10,837 nucleotides of DNA from an uncultured Gammaproteobacteria bacterium (GCA_946887385.1 CAMPKU010000154.1:1-10837); one strand, 5' to 3'. Counted from the stretch's first letter, positions 1 to 6,581 are shown. Notes: generated by a model not told the origin, from the letters alone. Program-made: numbers and translations.

Positions 1-55
1 TGCCAGACCGCCGGTTCCCTGGTAATCCGGCTTGGAATCAGGGCTAATAGGTGCG

Positions 56-1222
56 ATGAGCCACGAGACGGGCGTTCCCAAAGGCGTTCGATTCAACCGC
101 CGCGACCTGTTGGCGTCGGCAGCGCTGACGGTACCGGCAGCCTTGGCGCCGCGCGGGCTGTCGGCGCAGCAACGCCGCCCGGCCGCGGATAGGATTCGCG
201 TCGGGATCGTGGGCGCCGGCGGAATCGTGGGCTCGAGGCACATCCCGGGCCTGCGGCGCATGCCGAACGTCGAGATCGTCGCCGTCGCCAATCGCTCGCT
301 CGAGTCGAGCCAACGCGCCGCCGCCGAGTTCGGCATACCGCGCGCGTATGCAAGCTGGGAAGAGCTGATTGCGGCCGACGAGATCGACGCGGTGTTGATC
401 GGCACGTGGCCGTACATGCACAAGCCGATCACGCAGGCTGCGCTTCAGAGCGGCCGGCACGTGCTGTGCCAAGCACGTATGGCGATGAACGCCGCGGAGG
501 CGCGCGAGATGCTCGCCGCATCGCAGCGCCACCCAAATCTCGTTTGCATGCTCGTGCCGAGCTCGAGCGGCTATAGCATCGATCGCGCGATGCTGGGGCT
601 GATCAACGGCGACCTGCTCGGCGAGATCCTGTCGGTGGACGTGCACAGGTTGCAACGCGGGTTCGCAAGCTTCGACGGCGAGCTCGATTGGCGGCATAAC
701 CCGGAATTCAGCGGCATCAACGTGTTGAACGTGGGCGCGATCTACGAGCTGATGATGCGTTGGCTCGGCCCCGGTAACCGCGTGATGGCCAAGACACGTG
801 TGCACATTCCGACGCGGCGCACCGAGGAAGGCTTGCAGGTGAGCGCCACGATCCCGGATCACGTGGAGGTGCTTTACGAGCTCACCAACGGGGCTCCGGT
901 GCACATGGTGTTCAGTGAGACCACCGGTCTCTCTCGCGGTAACGACCTGTGGATCTTCGGCAGCGAAGGCACGCTTCGGGTCGACAATGCGAACAACATC
1001 TTCGTCGCCCGACGCGGCGATCGCGAGCTCGCGGCCTATCCGAACCCGCCCGAGGGGCAGTATCAACATCGCGTGGAAGAAGAGTTCATCAACGCAATTC
1101 GCGGTGTCGAGCCGGTGAGCATGAACACCTTCCAGATCGGCGTGGACTACATGGAGTGGACCGAGGCGATCTACTCGAGCGCGGAGTCCGGCAGCAGCGT
1201 GAGCCTACCGCTCGGCGCCTGA
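56..1222 (+). CDS. Secreted Gfo/Idh/MocA-fold protein lacking the usual catalytic motifs
   Basis: The 388-residue product starts with a Tat-like signal: N-R-R-D-L-L-A at residues 14-20, then a hydrophobic stretch and a possible cleavage site after LSA near residue 37. A Rossmann motif G-A-G-G-I-V-G follows at 53-59, and the C-terminal part fits the alpha/beta domain of the Gfo/Idh/MocA superfamily, whose members are mostly NAD(P)-dependent sugar or cyclitol dehydrogenases. ATG at 56 was chosen because AGG lies 4 nt before it; a TTG at 32 would add eight residues unlike a signal start. Oddly, the superfamily E-K-P motif with its catalytic Lys reads Q-A-R (139-141), and the usual D-x-G-x-H-x-x-D reads N-V-G-A-I-Y-E (225-231). 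The fold is clear, but dehydrogenase activity is doubtful. It is probably co-transcribed with the aminotransferase downstream. Confidence 0.9.
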   Translation: MSHETGVPKGVRFNRRDLLASAALTVPAALAPRGLSAQQRRPAADRIRVGIVGAGGIVGSRHIPGLRRMPNVEIVAVANRSLESSQRAAAEFGIPRAYASWEELIAADEIDAVLIGTWPYMHKPITQAALQSGRHVLCQARMAMNAAEAREMLAASQRHPNLVCMLVPSSSGYSIDRAMLGLINGDLLGEILSVDVHRLQRGFASFDGELDWRHNPEFSGINVLNVGAIYELMMRWLGPGNRVMAKTRVHIPTRRTEEGLQVSATIPDHVEVLYELTNGAPVHMVFSETTGLSRGNDLWIFGSEGTLRVDNANNIFVARRGDRELAAYPNPPEGQYQHRVEEEFINAIRGVEPVSMNTFQIGVDYMEWTEAIYSSAESGSSVSLPLGA

Positions 1223-1279
1223 GCCCGACACGCGCTATCCTAGCGCCCCTTTTTGGTCCATCGATCCGGAGTGCCCGCA

Positions 1280-2422
1280 GTGCCCGTCAATCCTATCTCG
1301 GCCGTCGATCCCGACGGCTTGCTCGAGTTCTCGGTGGTGTTTACCGACCGCTCGTTGAATCACATGTCGGCGGCGTTCCAGGCCGTCATGCGCGACATCT
1401 CGGCCACCTTGAAGAACGTCTACGGCGCGCACGCGGTGGCGATCATCCCGGGCGGCGGCACATACGGCATGGAGTCGGTCGCGCGGCAATTCGCCACGGG
1501 CAAGCGCGTAACGGTGCTGCGCAACGGCTGGTTCAGCTACCGCTGGACGCAGATCTTCGAGACGGGCGGCATCCCGGCCTCCGCCACCGCGTTACAAGCG
1601 CGCCGCATCGACAATTCCTCTACTGCGCCGTGGATGCCGGCACCGATCGAAGAAGTAGAGGCCCATATCCGCAGCGAGAAGCCGGATGTGCTGTTCGCGC
1701 CGCACGTCGAGACCGCGTCCGGCATTCTGCTGCCCGACGACTACTTGCGCCGCGCGGCCGCAGCCATGCACGCGGTGGGCGGCCTGTTCGTGCTCGACTG
1801 TATCGCGTCGGGCACGCTGTGGGTGAACATGCAGGCGCTCGGCGTCGACGTGCTCATCAGCGCGCCGCAGAAAGGCTGGTCCGGGTCGCCAGGCGCCGGG
1901 CTCGTGATGCTCAGCGAAAAAGCGCGCCAGCAGGTAGGCGCTACCCAATCTACGAGCTTCGCGCTCGATCTCGCCATGTGGCTGAAGATGATGGAAGCCT
2001 ACGAGAACGGGAGTCACGCGTATCACGCCACGATGCCGACCGACGGCCTGCGCCGCTTGCGCGATCTCATGCTCGAGACGGAGAAGTTTGGCTTCGAGAA
2101 GCTCCGTGAGCGGCAGGTCGAGCTCGGTCGACGCGTGCGCAAGCTGCTCGCCGAGCGCGGTATGCCGAGCGTTGCGGCGCCAGGCTTCGAGGCTCCCTGC
2201 GTCGTCGTCTCGTATACGGAGCACGCCGACATGGTGGCTCGCTTCGGCAGGGCCGGAGCCCAAGTGGCGGCGGGCGTGCCGCTCAAGTGCGGCGAGCCCG
2301 CCGACTATCGCGCGTTTCGCATCGGTCTCTTCGGGCTCGACAAGCTCGCAGACGTCGACGGCACGGTGGCACGCCTCGAGACAGCGCTCACGCAAGCGCT
2401 CGGCGGCTCAAGCAAGCCTTAG
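1280..2422 (+). CDS. Class V PLP-dependent aminotransferase
   Basis: This 380-residue fold-type I PLP enzyme resembles the serine-glyoxylate/alanine-glyoxylate aminotransferase branch of class V. Visible motifs are a glycine-rich phosphate-binding turn P-G-G-G-T-Y-G near 57-63, H-V-E-T-A-S-G at 142-148, the aspartate that pairs with the pyridine nitrogen in V-L-D-C at 173, the Schiff-base lysine in S-A-P-Q-K-G-W-S at 198, and R-I-G near 347, where the family binds the substrate carboxylate. GTG at 1280 is preferred because CCGGAG lies 8 nt before it; GTG 1271 or TTG 1253 would add 3 or 9 residues. It begins 57 nt after the Gfo/Idh/MocA gene and is probably its operon partner. It converges with the M56 gene, with 4 bp between the stop codons. 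The exact amino donor and acceptor cannot be read from the sequence. Confidence 0.9.
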   Translation: MPVNPISAVDPDGLLEFSVVFTDRSLNHMSAAFQAVMRDISATLKNVYGAHAVAIIPGGGTYGMESVARQFATGKRVTVLRNGWFSYRWTQIFETGGIPASATALQARRIDNSSTAPWMPAPIEEVEAHIRSEKPDVLFAPHVETASGILLPDDYLRRAAAAMHAVGGLFVLDCIASGTLWVNMQALGVDVLISAPQKGWSGSPGAGLVMLSEKARQQVGATQSTSFALDLAMWLKMMEAYENGSHAYHATMPTDGLRRLRDLMLETEKFGFEKLRERQVELGRRVRKLLAERGMPSVAAPGFEAPCVVVSYTEHADMVARFGRAGAQVAAGVPLKCGEPADYRAFRIGLFGLDKLADVDGTVARLETALTQALGGSSKP

Positions 2423-2426
2423 AGGG

Positions 2427-3029
2427 TTACCGAGGACTGAGGTCGTCGAGCTGCGCCTGAAGCTCGGCGAGGGCACGTTCCGTCTCCGCAAGCTTGCTGC
2501 GCTGCTGATCCAGAGACGCCCTGAGCGCCAGCATCTGCGACTCGGCCATCGCACGGTCGCGCTGCGCTAGGTCACGGTTCAGCTGTTCGATGCGCGCTTG
2601 CTGCTCGACGCTGCGAGCTTCGATGAGCGCCTGCTGTCGCTGCTGCTGCACCTGACGGTTCTGCTCGAGCTGCCGTACCTGGCGTTGCTGCTGCTCCACC
2701 TGGCGTTGCTGCTGCTCCACCTGCCGTTGCTCCCGCTCCACCTGCCGTCCTTGCTGCTGCTGCGCCTGCTGCTCCAGCTGCTCGCGTTGCTGCTGCGCCT
2801 GCCGTTGCAGCTGCTCGGCTTGCTGCTGCGCCTGCCGTTCCGGCTGCGCCTGTGGCTGCTGCGCTTCTTGAACCTGCCGTTGCTGATCCTGCAAGACCGG
2901 CCGTGGCGGCTCGATCCGCTCCGCTCCTTCATCGGCGACGGGCTGCGCAGTCGTTACCTGGCACGCCCCAAGCACGAGCGCCGTCAATACCACACCCAAC
3001 ATCGCGATTCGTGTCTTATGCTCGCTCAT
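2427..3029 (-). CDS. Candidate nested in-frame lipoprotein from internal start of the M56 gene
   Basis: Inside the M56 gene, codon 307 is an ATG preceded by AAGGAGG with an 8-nt spacer, a better ribosome binding site than that of most genes in this window. The 200-residue product from this start would have a short charged N-terminus (M-S-E-H-K-T-R), a hydrophobic core and the lipobox L-G-A-C, with the lipidated cysteine at residue 23 and Gln at +2. In Gram-negatives, Gln at +2 favours the outer membrane over inner-membrane retention. The mature part is the Gln-rich heptad coiled coil. The same hydrophobic stretch sits where M56 proteins have their fourth membrane helix, so the segment could serve both products. 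That translation starts here is an inference; the alternative is an ancestral lipoprotein gene fused to an M56 gene, with relic signals. Confidence 0.45.
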   Translation of the reverse strand: MSEHKTRIAMLGVVLTALVLGACQVTTAQPVADEGAERIEPPRPVLQDQQRQVQEAQQPQAQPERQAQQQAEQLQRQAQQQREQLEQQAQQQQGRQVEREQRQVEQQQRQVEQQQRQVRQLEQNRQVQQQRQQALIEARSVEQQARIEQLNRDLAQRDRAMAESQMLALRASLDQQRSKLAETERALAELQAQLDDLSPR

Positions 3030-3947
3030 GGCTCTCGCCTCCTTCGTCGAATCGAGTATCGCGCGGATGCGCTGGGCGAAATCCCGATCGCCGAGCGCAA
3101 CACCGGCCGGTTGAGCACGGCGGCTCGATGCCATCAGCTCGACAAGCAGCAGCGCGTAATCCGATGATCGTCCGCCTGCGCGGAGGACGCAGTCATCACA
3201 GGCGCGTTCGGCCTCATAAGCGCACTGTCGAGCCGCAAGCCAAACGCACGGATTGAACCAGTAGACCGCGACGGCCACGCGTTGCAGGCAAAGTCGCAGC
3301 CAGTCGCAACGCCGAACGTGCCAGAGCTCGTGCAACAGCACGTGTCGCGTCTGCTCTGTCGACCAATCGCGGGCCGCGGCAGGAAGAGCGATGCGCGGGC
3401 GCAGCACACCCCAAGTGAACGGCGAGCCGATTTGGTCCGATTGCAACAACTTTACGCAGCGTCGAATTCGTAGCTCTTCGCAAAGGGCCTGCTTGAGCGC
3501 GATCACGGCCGGATCGCGCACAGGCGCCATCGTCCGTTCGAGTCTGGCGATGCGGTGGACGGCAATCGCAAAGCGTCCAAGCACGCAGATGACGCCGAGA
3601 CCGTAGACGAAACCGAGCACGTAGAGTGAAAGCGGTCGCCCCCCGAAGCCGCCCCCATCCTCCATCACGGAATTCCCGGCAGATTGGGCGGCCGCGCGCA
3701 GCGAAGGCGGCTCGCCCAGCGAGCTCAACGTCTCCGTCGGCAATATCGGAACCGACAGTGCCGGCAAGACGGCGCTCAGGAGGGGGAGCACCAGACACCC
3801 GACGAGCGCCGTGAGCCACGCGGAATGACGCGCCTCACCGGCCCCGGTTCGCAGCGCACGCAACCCGATATAGACGAGCGCGAGGAGCACGATCACGCGC
3901 AAGTTGATCGAGAGTATCGCTTCGACGATGGGCATGAAGGTGGTCAT
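2427..3947 (-). CDS. M56 (BlaR1-type) membrane metallopeptidase with periplasmic coiled coil
   Basis: A 506-residue integral membrane zinc protease. Hydrophobic segments lie near residues 8-30, 43-68 and 106-130, and a fourth at 312-328. The zinc-binding motif H-E-L-W-H is at 206-210, and the downstream glutamates in Y-E-A-E-R-A-C-D-D (244-252) supply the third ligand. By analogy with BlaR1/MecR1, the protease domain faces the cytoplasm and acts on the partner BlaI-type repressor when the periplasmic part senses a signal. BlaR1 carries a penicillin-binding sensor domain; here residues about 350-500 are a Gln/Glu/Arg-rich heptad coiled coil. The ATG overlaps the repressor stop as ATGA, so the two are translationally coupled. 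An internal start at residue 307 has its own strong ribosome binding site and a lipobox (see the nested feature). The family and partner are secure; the ligand is unknown. Confidence 0.92.
   Translation of the reverse strand: MTTFMPIVEAILSINLRVIVLLALVYIGLRALRTGAGEARHSAWLTALVGCLVLPLLSAVLPALSVPILPTETLSSLGEPPSLRAAAQSAGNSVMEDGGGFGGRPLSLYVLGFVYGLGVICVLGRFAIAVHRIARLERTMAPVRDPAVIALKQALCEELRIRRCVKLLQSDQIGSPFTWGVLRPRIALPAAARDWSTEQTRHVLLHELWHVRRCDWLRLCLQRVAVAVYWFNPCVWLAARQCAYEAERACDDCVLRAGGRSSDYALLLVELMASSRRAQPAGVALGDRDFAQRIRAILDSTKEARAMSEHKTRIAMLGVVLTALVLGACQVTTAQPVADEGAERIEPPRPVLQDQQRQVQEAQQPQAQPERQAQQQAEQLQRQAQQQREQLEQQAQQQQGRQVEREQRQVEQQQRQVEQQQRQVRQLEQNRQVQQQRQQALIEARSVEQQARIEQLNRDLAQRDRAMAESQMLALRASLDQQRSKLAETERALAELQAQLDDLSPR
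2679..2741 (-). repeat. Three 21-bp tandem repeats encoding coiled-coil heptads
   Basis: Two identical 21-bp units (2679-2699 and 2700-2720, each beginning CTGGCGTTGCTG on the plus strand) are followed by a third diverged unit (2721-2741). On the coding strand each encodes seven residues of the type E-Q-Q-Q-R-Q-V, which is one coiled-coil heptad. Looser CTG/CAG-rich copies extend on both sides, over about 2640-2860. The pattern suggests growth or shrinkage of the coiled coil by slippage or unequal recombination in whole-heptad steps, which keeps both reading frame and heptad phase. Confidence 0.85.
3038..3044 (-). promoter_or_regulatory. Consensus Shine-Dalgarno inside the M56 gene
   Basis: The minus strand reads AAGGAGG here, with an 8-nt spacer to the in-frame ATG at 3029-3027. 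It matches the anti-Shine-Dalgarno sequence of 16S rRNA and lies well inside the M56 coding region, so it points to an internal start for the nested lipoprotein-like product. Confidence 0.6.
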
Positions 3948-4330
3948 CGGCCGCGCTTCCTTGCCTCATCGATGGCCCGGCGCAGCTCGAGCAGCTCCGC
4001 GTCGCTCAGAGAATTCGACGTGTCGAGCAGCGCATTGACCACCTGCGCCGGCGAGTCGTCGAAGAATACCTTCACCAACCGATCGAGTGCGCGCTGCCGC
4101 GCGGCCGCGCGCGGTACGAGCGCGTGGAAGACGTACCGCGCTCCGTCCTGGATGTGCCTCAGCTGGCCCTTCCCCTCCAGCCGCGCAAGCATCGCCCGCA
4201 CAGCCGAATAGCTCGGCGGATCCGGCAGTCTTTCGTGCACTTCGGCCGCCGTTGCGCCTCCGAGCTCGTAGACGACGTCCATAATCTGCCGCTCACGGCG
4301 GGTCAGGCGGGTTTCATCGCGCTTCGGCAT
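3944..4330 (-). CDS. BlaI/MecI/CopY-type winged-helix repressor
   Basis: A 128-residue regulator of the BlaI/MecI family, close to the usual family length. Residues 5-75 form the winged helix domain, with a recognition helix in the stretch S-Y-S-A-V-R-A-M-L-A-R-L-E (40-52), very like the T-Y-S-T-V family pattern. The charged C-terminal helices (about 78-125) should form the dimer interface, where the partner protease usually cuts. It is followed by the M56 gene in an ATGA overlap, the classic repressor-sensor pair. No Shine-Dalgarno precedes the ATG: two operator-like palindromes begin 5 nt upstream of it, so the transcript may be leaderless or very short-leadered and is probably autorepressed. 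No beta-lactamase is present in the window, so the target regulon is unknown. Confidence 0.93.
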   Translation of the reverse strand: MPKRDETRLTRRERQIMDVVYELGGATAAEVHERLPDPPSYSAVRAMLARLEGKGQLRHIQDGARYVFHALVPRAAARQRALDRLVKVFFDDSPAQVVNALLDTSNSLSDAELLELRRAIDEARKRGR

Positions 4331-4334
4331 CTAA

Positions 4335-4350
4335 TGCTACATCTTTAGCA
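4335..4350. promoter_or_regulatory. Proximal BlaI-type operator palindrome
   Basis: TGCTACATCTTTAGCA has perfect 5-bp arms TGCTA/TAGCA and sits 5-20 bp upstream of the repressor ATG. It shares the pattern TGCTRCATYTKTAGCA with a second site 19 bp away. BlaI-family operators are dyads of the TACA/TGTA type, so this is the expected place and shape for autoregulation. Binding itself is inferred. Confidence 0.72.
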
Positions 4351-4353
4351 GTG

Positions 4354-4369
4354 TGCTGCATTTGTAGCA
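4354..4369. promoter_or_regulatory. Distal BlaI-type operator palindrome
   Basis: TGCTGCATTTGTAGCA is the second copy of the dyad. With flanking bases the arms extend to GTGCT/AGCAC, interrupted by one mismatched pair before a further CA/TG match. Its centre lies 19 bp from that of the proximal site, about two helical turns, so two dimers could bind nearly the same face of the DNA over the repressor promoter. Confidence 0.72.
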
Positions 4370-4414
4370 CCACGAGCCAGCCGGCGTCAAATCCGCTCTC
4401 GCCCTCCGCTCGCG

Positions 4415-5476
4415 CTACAGCGATGCGTACGACGTGTAGCCCTCGGGCCCCGGGGTGTAGAACGTAGCCGGGTTCGGCGCCACCAGCTCGGCGTCCTTTG
4501 CAAAGCGCCCGGGCAAATCCGGGTTCGACGTGAATAGCTTCCCGTATACGATGAAGTCGGCAAGGCCGGACCGAATCGCCTCGCCACCCGACTGCCGCGT
4601 GAAGCCGCCGCCGGCCAGGAACGCGCCCGGGAACAATGGCCGCAGCAAGTCGAAGGTGTTCGGCAACGCCGTTCGCAGCACGTGCAGGTACGCGAGGCCG
4701 AGCGGCGCTACTGCTCGGACGAGCGTTGTGTAGGTTTCGACGGGATCGGCGTCGTGGATATCGTTGAACGGCATGGCGGGGCTTATCTTCATGCCCACTT
4801 TGTCGGCGCTGCCTGCGGCCTCGATCATCGCATCGAGCGCTTCCATGACGAAGCGAATACGGTTGGTGACGCTGCCGCCGTAGCGGTCCGTACGCTGGTT
4901 CGAGTTCGACGACAGAAACTGCATCGGCAGATAACCCGACGCCGAGTGCAGCTCGACACCGTCGAACCCGGCCTCGAGCGCATTGCGCGTGGCCTGGGCG
5001 TACTCCTCGATCACCCCCGCGATCTCGCTCGTCTCGAGCGCACGCGGCGCGGGGATCGGTTGCAGACCGTGTGCATCCGTCCACATCTGCCCCTCGGCCC
5101 GGATCGCCGAGGGCGCGACGAGCGGCTCGTCGGTGTAGCGGTTCGCCGGATGTCCGATGCGGCCCACATGCATGAACTGGCAGAACATTGCGCCGCCTTT
5201 CGCATGCACCGCAGCCGTGATTTTCTTCCAGGCAGCGATTTGCTCAGGCGTCTCGATCGCCGGCGTACGTGCGTACCCCAGCCCCCCGGCCGACGGCGCC
5301 GTCCCTTCCGTGATGATCAGGCCCGCAGAGGCCCGTTGCACGTAGTACTCGATCGCGAGCTCGGACGGCACACCGCGCACATGCGCCCGGCTGCGTGTCA
5401 TCGGCGCCATCACGACGCGGTTGGCGGTCTGAAGACGGCCGATGCGGCCGGGCGATTGCAGATCGATCTGGGACAT
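4415..5476 (-). CDS. Old Yellow Enzyme family FMN ene-reductase
   Basis: A 353-residue TIM-barrel flavoprotein of the Old Yellow Enzyme/NemA group, of normal length. These enzymes use NAD(P)H to reduce activated C=C bonds of enals, enones, maleimides or nitro compounds. Visible landmarks are M-A-P-M-T at 23-27, with the Thr that tunes the flavin; the active-site stretch G-V-E-L-H-S-A-S-G-Y at 173-182; R-T-D-x-Y-G-G-S at 195-202; and the C-terminal phosphate-binding region around A-G-G-G-F at 288-292. His177 and Tyr182 are kept, but the usual second substrate-binding residue (Asn or His, H-x-x-N/H) is Ser180. The Lys in G-M-K-I-S-P replaces the more common Arg. CAGGAG lies 5 nt before the ATG. 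It is 47 nt downstream of the pseudopilin-like gene and may be the last gene of that operon. Confidence 0.93.
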   Translation of the reverse strand: MSQIDLQSPGRIGRLQTANRVVMAPMTRSRAHVRGVPSELAIEYYVQRASAGLIITEGTAPSAGGLGYARTPAIETPEQIAAWKKITAAVHAKGGAMFCQFMHVGRIGHPANRYTDEPLVAPSAIRAEGQMWTDAHGLQPIPAPRALETSEIAGVIEEYAQATRNALEAGFDGVELHSASGYLPMQFLSSNSNQRTDRYGGSVTNRIRFVMEALDAMIEAAGSADKVGMKISPAMPFNDIHDADPVETYTTLVRAVAPLGLAYLHVLRTALPNTFDLLRPLFPGAFLAGGGFTRQSGGEAIRSGLADFIVYGKLFTSNPDLPGRFAKDAELVAPNPATFYTPGPEGYTSYASL

Positions 5477-5523
5477 GGAGGCTCCTGGCTGTATTGGATT
5501 AAGAGTCGTGCTGATCGCGCTCG

Positions 5524-5928
5524 TCAGCGAACGCGGTCCGTCACATTGAACTGGAAGCAGCGACGTCCGGCTTCGTGCGACCAGAAATCGCCGGCCAGCT
5601 CGGACCGCGACGGCCGGTCGAACGTGGCGCAGACCTCGAACTGCCGCGGTCCCGTCACGCGGTAGTCGTACGGCTCGCCCGTGGCTGGGTCTGTGGGCAG
5701 GCGCGTCAAGTACTGACCGTCGACGAGCTCGTCCACGCTTGGGAGCCGCTGTTCACGGTTCCAGCGAAATTCGGCGGTGCTCGCAAGCTGCCTGAGCTCG
5801 GCCACGCGCTGCTCGTCGGCACGGCGCAGCCGCTGCTCGGCTGGCGAGCCCGTGATCAGCAGCCCGGCGGCGACTGCCGCGGCGACCGCCGCGATACTCC
5901 CGATCACCGCAATGCGCTGAACGTTCAT
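5524..5928 (-). CDS. Single-pass pseudopilin-like protein of unknown function
   Basis: A 134-residue protein with an N-terminal membrane helix (about residues 5-26) and a periplasmic domain. After a charged helix (31-60) comes L-P-T-D-P-A-T-G-E-P-Y-D-Y-R (77-90), a motif like the C-terminal part of type II secretion pseudopilins of the GspG kind. Two cysteines (100 and 124) could form a disulfide. It lacks the G-F-x-x-x-E prepilin cleavage site, so it is not a true processed pilin. The ATG at 5928 was chosen because it overlaps the stop of the membrane protein gene upstream as ATGA and gives a sensible membrane anchor; the reading frame stays open much further upstream, but that part is antisense-like noise over the neighbouring genes. 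The function is unknown. Tight coupling suggests it works with the DUF5671-like protein. Confidence 0.85.
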   Translation of the reverse strand: MNVQRIAVIGSIAAVAAAVAAGLLITGSPAEQRLRRADEQRVAELRQLASTAEFRWNREQRLPSVDELVDGQYLTRLPTDPATGEPYDYRVTGPRQFEVCATFDRPSRSELAGDFWSHEAGRRCFQFNVTDRVR

Positions 5929-6569
5929 CGCCCGAGCGCCGCGTCGTCGGCGCGCATCGACCACGTGTAGTAGCCGAACACGGCGCTCGCGATCATTGCC
6001 ACTACCAACACTTTGAGGATGAAACGCAGCGTGAGCCCACCGCTCAAGACGTTGAAAACGAGCGTGACCCCGTCGCCGACGATGACCGCCGCAGCCACGA
6101 GCAGCGTGATGTAGGTGAGCCACTTGCGAATCGCGGAATTGCGGCGCGTAGGATCGGCGGCAATCTCCTTGCCGGTCTTCCACGCCGTGAACAGGAACAC
6201 GGGGAATGCCACGATCAACGCCGCGGTGGCCCAGCGAATCCCGCGCTCGACGAACTCCGTTTGGCCCACGAACGCGAGATCGTCGGGGAACGCGCGATTG
6301 ATGAAGCCGAACAACAAGTCGCCGAAATAAAACGCGCTGACGTAGAGCGTGCCGAACATCAGCAGATACCAAAACGCGTCGCGCGCCGAGACCTGCGCGC
6401 GCGGCCGTGGCACCGGCACTGCGAATGCCACGTCGGCGTAGTGGGCCAACGCATCGGCGATTTGATCCTTCGACCAACCGGCTTGCTCGAGCGCTGCCCG
6501 CACGGCATCGCGCGGTTGACCGGCCCGCAGCGCCGACTCGACGAAAACCACCAGCTCCGCCCGTGACAT
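5925..6569 (-). CDS. DUF5671-like four-helix membrane protein
   Basis: A 214-residue protein with a soluble N-terminal helical region (about 3-46, including R-A-A-L-E-Q-A-G-W-S), which recalls small UBA-like three-helix domains, then a linker and four predicted membrane helices near 65-88, 111-130, 150-172 and 183-205. The stretch S-A-R-D-A-F-W-Y-L-L and the following helices match my memory of DUF5671 proteins; no biochemical role is established for that family. A purine-rich GGAG/GAGGGAG stretch sits directly before the ATG. The gene starts 12 nt after the epoxide hydrolase stop and overlaps the next gene by 4 nt, so it is the middle of a tight operon. The family call is moderately sure; the membrane topology is clear. 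Confidence 0.85.
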   Translation of the reverse strand: MSRAELVVFVESALRAGQPRDAVRAALEQAGWSKDQIADALAHYADVAFAVPVPRPRAQVSARDAFWYLLMFGTLYVSAFYFGDLLFGFINRAFPDDLAFVGQTEFVERGIRWATAALIVAFPVFLFTAWKTGKEIAADPTRRNSAIRKWLTYITLLVAAAVIVGDGVTLVFNVLSGGLTLRFILKVLVVAMIASAVFGYYTWSMRADDAALGR

Positions 6570-6581
6570 CTCCCCTCTCCT

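Noticed and set aside
1..47. A frame reading ...W-N-Q-G-stop (TAA at 45-47), possibly the tail of an upstream gene.
   Set aside because: There are only 14 codons, with no recognisable motif; chance cannot be excluded.
44..1069. A 341-codon open frame on the minus strand under the Gfo/Idh/MocA gene.
   Set aside because: It has no recognisable domain and an antisense-type His/Arg/Val composition, and it fully overlaps a clear gene.
949..2109. A 386-codon plus-strand frame spanning the end of the first gene and most of the aminotransferase.
   Set aside because: It is Arg-rich, has no motifs, and overlaps two real genes in another frame.
2598..3167. A Leu-rich plus-strand frame opposite the coiled-coil region that looks like a membrane protein.
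   Set aside because: Poly-Leu is simply the reverse reading of CAG-type Gln codons, and the frame has no start signal or family match.
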